NCBI RefSeq assembly: GCF_008831285.2
Contig: NC_045140.1
Span: 21,698,370-21,762,369 of the forward strand
Direction of reading: 5' to 3'
Source of the DNA: Nymphaea colorata
Taxonomy: Eukaryota; Streptophyta; Magnoliopsida; Nymphaeales; Nymphaeaceae
DNA: 64,000 bases
The notes under the pieces were generated by a model, which had not been told where the DNA came from, did not search any database, and saw only the letters and a program-made list of their open reading frames with translations. Of this stretch, positions 61,901 to 64,000 are shown one piece after another (position 1 is the stretch's first letter; each line of letters starts with the position of its first letter). The position numbers were made by a program, and so were the translations under genes.

Positions 61901-63433
61901 ATCATTGAAAGCCTGCTGACTTTGCCATGGAAGTTGCGTGGACATTCCTATCTTGACTACCATCATTGAGCATTACCAGTGCAGCTCCAGGGAGTGCATC
62001 TGTAGTCTGTTTTTGTTTTCCTATGATTGTATTGTAAAAATGTCTTCTGAATAGCAGCTATTGAATAGTTGATGGGAGATCATGTGTCCCCCTGCTGTGA
62101 AATAGTCTAGAAAAATAGGAGCCCATTTCAATTGGTACCCGGTAGCATCGTCACAAAAACAGATCAGGTAGAAGATTATGTGTAAGAAGTTTGGCATAGT
62201 GGTTACCCCTACTGAATTTTGGTACTCAAATTTCTTCAATGATTGTCAAATCTCCTGGCGGGTGACCTTGTGAAGTGAAATATCATTAATATCGCACTTT
62301 TTAGATGTTCCCAGTAGTGGTATGCTCAAACTCGAACTCCCCCTGTAGTGTTGCACTGACGCCACAAGATACCCTGATCCGCTGAGAGGCGGACGTGTAG
62401 TTAATGTTTTCCATTTAATATTTTCACCTGAACCACTTCTGATCTTTATTGCCAAAATTTTTTGACTTGTAGAAGGCAACTGTTGCATGAACCTGATAAT
62501 AGTTCTGTTATGATTTAAAAGGACTTGGTGAAAGGAATAATAATTTTTTTTGAGGTTTCATATTTGACCAAAAACCTATCATCGCGCAACTAACTTTTGA
62601 AGGACAAAAATCTGAAACCCTCGTCCATACAATAAGTCTTGCTGAGCTTTCGTTGCAAAAACGACGCAAAATTTGCCATCACGCAATAACTTTTGAAGGA
62701 CAAAAATCTGAAAACCTGGTCTATACAAGATGTCTTTACAAGATGTCTTGCTGTGAGAACACGCGATGTTTTCGTTGCAGAAAGGACGGGACACCTCGTT
62801 AGTAGTTAAATTGCCTAGATCGCAACATACGGCCATCGTTCACGCTAACAAGAATCTAAACCTTACGTTCATAATTGGCAAGTTCATATAATGGGATGCC
62901 TTCAGCCCATGCATTCCATATGTTGCTGAGACCGCGTCGATTACATAAGTTGGTAGATGTCTCCCTCTCAAATCAAGTACCAGCAGCCATTGAAATATTT
63001 CAGTTAATAAGATGCAACATATCCTCCTCCCCATCATGAACCAAGCTTACAATAATTTTTACACTAATTCAAGCATGAAACAACACTGGCCTCGCAAAAA
63101 GCAAAAGCATTGCACTCCAGTTGCTGGATGAGCAAATCCTTAAGATTTTTAAGGGAGATTATCAGTAACGCATCCTAGTTATCTCAACAGTTTCAAGACG
63201 ACGTACACAAGCTATTAACTAAAATTAGCCGACCTAGAGGGACCATCGGTAATTGCAAAGCCCTGCAATGTTCCAGTGTCCTCGAACTAAAAGTGCTCAC
63301 AGTAAATTTTTTCTGTAGAATAACATAACAAAAACTAAACCGCACCCGCCTGGATGAAGCACAACTGGAACTCTTAAAACACGAACTGGACGTACGTATA
63401 TTTAGCAGAGGAATCGTGAATGCGTTGTCATTG
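61901..63433. other. Convergent spacer between SUMO-protease and SF3B4 genes
   Basis: Contains the 3' untranslated regions of both genes. An imperfect tandem duplication of about 100 bp lies at 62575-62790. No gene is supported. Confidence 0.6.
62575..62790. repeat. Imperfect ~100-bp tandem duplication
   Basis: Both halves contain cgcgcaac/cacgcaat, then taacttttgaaggacaaaaa, then tctgaaa, a ccata/ctata-caa segment, gtcttgctg and tttcgttgca. Units start near 62578 and 62680. The second also holds a 13-bp local tandem, acaagatgtcttt. Confidence 0.8.
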
Positions 63434-64000
63434 TCAAGTAGGAGTAGCCGATGCTGCAGTTGGTGGAGGCGGTGGTGGCGGCATATGTGGTGGAGGTGGT
63501 GGTGGCATAGACATCTGAGGTGGAGGCAATGGCCTACCAGGAACTTGTGGTGGTGGCACAGGCCGCCACACAGGAGGTGGCACAACTCCTAGCAGGTGCT
63601 GTTGTCCAGGCATCATCCCATGCGGAGGTGGTGGCATATTAGGAGGCGGAGGTCTTAGAGGGGGCCTGAATTGGTGCGGGGGTGCCATCATTCCTGGCGG
63701 TGGCATTGTTTGGCCTTGCTGTGGAACCTGACCTGGCCAAGCTGGTGCACCAAGTGAATGCATTGGTGGTGGGAAACCTGCACCTTGTGGTGGTGGTGGA
63801 GGAGGCGGACGAATGGCTGGCATTTGCCCAGGCAGGACTGAACCATTAACAAATGGCCGAGGTGGCATTCCAGTGTTGATGGTACCATTGGCTTGGGCAC
63901 TGTTTGGAAGTGTGGGAGGGCCACTTGCGAACAGAGTATGCGGTCTGTTCCTTTGAGCAGCAGGGTTGCTTGCAGCCAGTACTCTTTCTGCATTTTGTCC
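63434..64000 (-). CDS. SF3B4: Splicing factor 3B subunit 4 (SF3B4/SAP49), C-terminal part
   Basis: A minus-strand frame is open from the window edge to a TGA at 63434, giving the last 188 codons of a gene continuing past 64000. It begins GQNAERVLAASNPAAQ and RPHTLFASGPPTLP, the linker I recognise after the second RRM of plant SF3B4. A long Pro/Gly/Met-rich tail follows, with poly-Pro blocks and PPPHGMMPGQQ-like motifs. SF3B4 belongs to the SF3b complex of U2 snRNP and binds pre-mRNA near the branch site. The two RNA-recognition motifs must lie beyond the right edge. The region has strong (CCA/CCT)-type triplet bias, so it reads GGTGG-rich on the plus strand. No intron is needed in the visible part. 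Confidence 0.9.
   Translation of the reverse strand, partial: GQNAERVLAASNPAAQRNRPHTLFASGPPTLPNSAQANGTINTGMPPRPFVNGSVLPGQMPAIRPPPPPPPQGAGFPPPMHSLGAPAWPGQVPQQGQTMPPPGMMAPPHQFRPPLRPPPPNMPPPPHGMMPGQQHLLGVVPPPVWRPVPPPQVPGRPLPPPQMSMPPPPPPHMPPPPPPPTAASATPT

Noticed and set aside
63193-63585. A 130-codon minus-strand His/Leu-rich frame
   Set aside because: It is a shadow of the Pro-rich SF3B4 tail in another frame, extending into its 3' untranslated region.

Overview
The window is nuclear DNA from a flowering plant. The genes have many exons, AT-rich introns with T-rich acceptors and GT-AG borders, and spacers full of (TA)n and (GA)n microsatellites, MITE-like elements and small LTR elements. Predicted proteins match plant families end to end. 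I could not resolve the species. I saw no bacterial, viral, CRISPR or toxin-like content.

Six complete protein-coding genes and one partial gene can be supported, five of them reconstructed exon by exon with consistent reading phase. Left to right: (1) a 127-aa single-pass membrane protein of unknown function, minus strand, 4376-4759; (2) an SKIP35-type ankyrin-repeat protein, plus strand, 4 exons, 17878-23810; (3) a thioredoxin-like protein with a CRLC active-site motif, minus strand, 2 exons, 25344-28424; (4) a Rab GDP-dissociation inhibitor, plus strand, 13 exons, 30654-37815; (5) PASTICCINO2-type 3-hydroxyacyl-CoA dehydratase, minus strand, 9 exons, 40830-43624; (6) a ULP2-type SUMO protease, plus strand, 16 exons, 46517-61900; (7) the C-terminal exon of splicing factor SF3B4/SAP49, minus strand, running off the right edge.

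From gene 2 onward the strands alternate, so neighbours are convergent (2/3, 4/5, 6/7) or divergent (3/4, 5/6). The genes do not form a pathway. They are ordinary housekeeping functions: ubiquitin-ligase adaptor binding, redox, vesicle traffic, very-long-chain fatty acid elongation, SUMO removal and splicing.

The first 17 kb is nearly gene-free and holds microsatellites, a TIR element built of TCGAGCTCG-like words, and degenerate repeats. Mobile DNA also sits in introns: a solo LTR with a perfect 5-bp target duplication in the GDI gene, and a complete miniature LTR element (TRIM) of the same family plus three copies of a T-rich MITE-like element in the SUMO-protease gene. The least routine observations are a probable GC-AG intron beside the catalytic-His exon of the SUMO protease, and a tandem acceptor in the same gene where one choice gives an immediate stop. 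I did not find a convincing new biological system.
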